Positions 63,227 through 64,000 of a DNA stretch of 64,000 nt are shown in pieces (within the stretch, counting starts at the first letter, position 1; each line of letters starts with the position of its first letter). Source of the DNA: Frateuria sp. Soil773 (GTDB taxonomy: Bacteria; Pseudomonadota; Gammaproteobacteria; Xanthomonadales; Rhodanobacteraceae); the NCBI RefSeq assembly GCF_001428405.1, contig NZ_LMSL01000002.1, positions 166,909 to 230,908 of the forward strand. Reading direction: 5' to 3'. The notes under the pieces are model-generated. The model did no database searches. It was given only the letters and a program-made list of their open reading frames with translations, and was not told where the DNA came from. The translations under genes were made by a program, and so were the position numbers.

Positions 63227-63856
63227 ATGGACCTGCTCGAACACCTGATCACGCTTTTTGCCCAGAACGGCTATGTCGCGGTGTTCGTGGCGCTGCTGCT
63301 GTGCGGCGCCGGCGCGCCGCTGCCAGAGGACATCACCCTGGTCGCCGGCGGCGTGATCGCCGGGCTCGGCTACGCCAACGCGCACACGATGGCGGCGGTG
63401 GCGATGGTGGGCGTGCTGGCCGGCGACGCCGGCATGTTCCTGCTAGGCCACCACTACGGCGCGCGCATGCTGAAATGGCGGCTGATCGCGTGGCTGCTGC
63501 CGCCGGAACGCTACGCCAAGGTGCAGCACAAGTTCGAGCGCTACGGCAACCGGCTGATGTTCTTCGCGCGCTTCCTGCCCGGCATGCGCACCGCGGTGTA
63601 CATCACCGCCGGCGCCACCCACCGGGTGTCGTTCCTGCGCTTCTTCCTGCTGGACGGGCTGGCCGCGCTGATCAGCGTGCCGATCTGGGTCTACCTGGGC
63701 TATTTCGGCGCGGACAACCACGAATGGCTGGTGATGTGGATACGCCGCGGCCAGAGCAGCCTGTGGGTACTCGGTGGCCTGCTGGTGCTGGTGGTGCTGG
63801 TGCTGTGGTGGCGCCACCGCCGCCGCATCGCCTGCGCGCAGCGGTCCGGCGACTGA
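63227..63856 (+). CDS. DedA family membrane protein
   Basis: This 209-residue protein of the DedA/SNARE-associated family has five membrane segments: GAPLPEDITLVAGGVIAGLG near helix 2, the conserved FARFLPGMRTAVYITAGA, and YLGYFGADN. Members are lipid scramblases or flippases linked to undecaprenyl-phosphate recycling. ATG 63227 is the natural start (MDLLEHLITLFAQNGY). It is the last gene visible; part of a palindromic repeat follows. Confidence 0.92.
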   Translation: MDLLEHLITLFAQNGYVAVFVALLLCGAGAPLPEDITLVAGGVIAGLGYANAHTMAAVAMVGVLAGDAGMFLLGHHYGARMLKWRLIAWLLPPERYAKVQHKFERYGNRLMFFARFLPGMRTAVYITAGATHRVSFLRFFLLDGLAALISVPIWVYLGYFGADNHEWLVMWIRRGQSSLWVLGGLLVLVVLVLWWRHRRRIACAQRSGD

Positions 63857-63891
63857 CGGATCCCTCGGGATTCCCAGCTCTCCCGCCCCCC

Positions 63892-63988
63892 GCTCGTCAC
63901 CCCAGCGAAAGCCGGGGCCAGCGCCTTCGAGCCCCTGAAACCCAAGGCGCTGGATTCCTGCCTTCGCAGGAATGACGGGCGGAAGGGC
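63892..63988 (+). repeat. Composite palindromic repeat, copy 5
   Basis: GTCACCCCAGCGAAAGCCGG with its hairpin, an inverted pair CAGCGCCTT / AAGGCGCTG, then GGATTCCTGCCTTCGCAGGA with an intact 8-bp hairpin 2 and the ATGACGGGCGG end. This is a compact copy without the inserted module. Confidence 0.75.
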
Positions 63989-64000
63989 GGCGCTTCGAAT

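Overview
The window is about 70% GC, densely coded, and carries a gammaproteobacterial housekeeping set with the flavour of the order Xanthomonadales (Lysobacterales), most likely family Rhodanobacteraceae (Rhodanobacter/Dyella/Frateuria group). The clues are the protein families (Oar-like TonB receptor, DUF3667, DUF2938 and DUF6159-type membrane proteins, two lipoprotein DsbAs behind a cytochrome c4), rhlB divergent from trxA-rho, and short palindromic intergenic repeats. This placement is an inference from gene content; no 16S gene is present. I see no prophage, integrase, transposase, CRISPR array, tRNA or rRNA.

Layout. 1-7.3 kb: end of a TonB-dependent receptor, AMP nucleosidase, fadE, a DegV protein and a secreted DUF4124-like protein. 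7.6-15.4 kb: an SDR oxidoreductase, a small lipoprotein, a translationally coupled oxidoreductase/ABC ATPase pair, a coupled MATE transporter/SppA pair and a DUF3667 membrane protein. 15.4-19 kb: DnaA boxes, priA and transaldolase. 19-25 kb: an altered version of the ftsE-ftsX-rpoH neighbourhood, with a two-receiver response regulator, ung and a PiuC-type dioxygenase between ftsX and rpoH; rpoH has a perfect CIRCE operator. 25-31 kb: rhlB facing trxA-rho, then gshA. 31-36.5 kb: a lipoprotein M3 peptidase, bioD coupled to a TMEM175-like channel gene, the free-methionine-sulfoxide reductase gene and engB. 36.5-42 kb: cytochrome c4, two DsbA-like lipoproteins, an EEP-family phosphodiesterase/nuclease and a membrane GH17 enzyme. 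42.5-50 kb: slt, cca, an LTA-synthase-like protein, VanZ, a DUF185 methyltransferase and DUF2938. 50-55 kb: a TonB receptor with a Zur-like palindrome at its promoter, an EcsC protein with a histone-like tail, and a pteridine reductase. 55.8-64 kb: folK, an MscS-type channel, folB, tsaD, then rpsU-yqeY-DUF1328, a GNAT enzyme, dnaG and dedA.

How the genes connect. Several groups share a process: envelope protein quality control (SppA, Dcp, DsbA pair, Slt, FtsEX), RNA metabolism (RhlB, Rho, CCA enzyme, TsaD), redox buffering (TrxA, GshA, fRMsr, DsbA), pteridine metabolism (pteridine reductase, FolK, FolB) and replication (PriA, DnaG).

The least ordinary material is between the genes. A family of composite palindromic repeats sits at 7.4, 19.0, 42.0, 50.3, 55.4 and 63.9 kb. 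In several copies a roughly 26-bp module has been inserted into hairpin loops, in both orientations. Next most notable are the CIRCE-rpoH operator, the symmetric DnaA-box pair before priA, the Zur-like palindrome, and a co-translated pseudo-receiver regulator with uracil-DNA glycosylase. I did not find a clear multi-gene novel defence or biosynthetic system.
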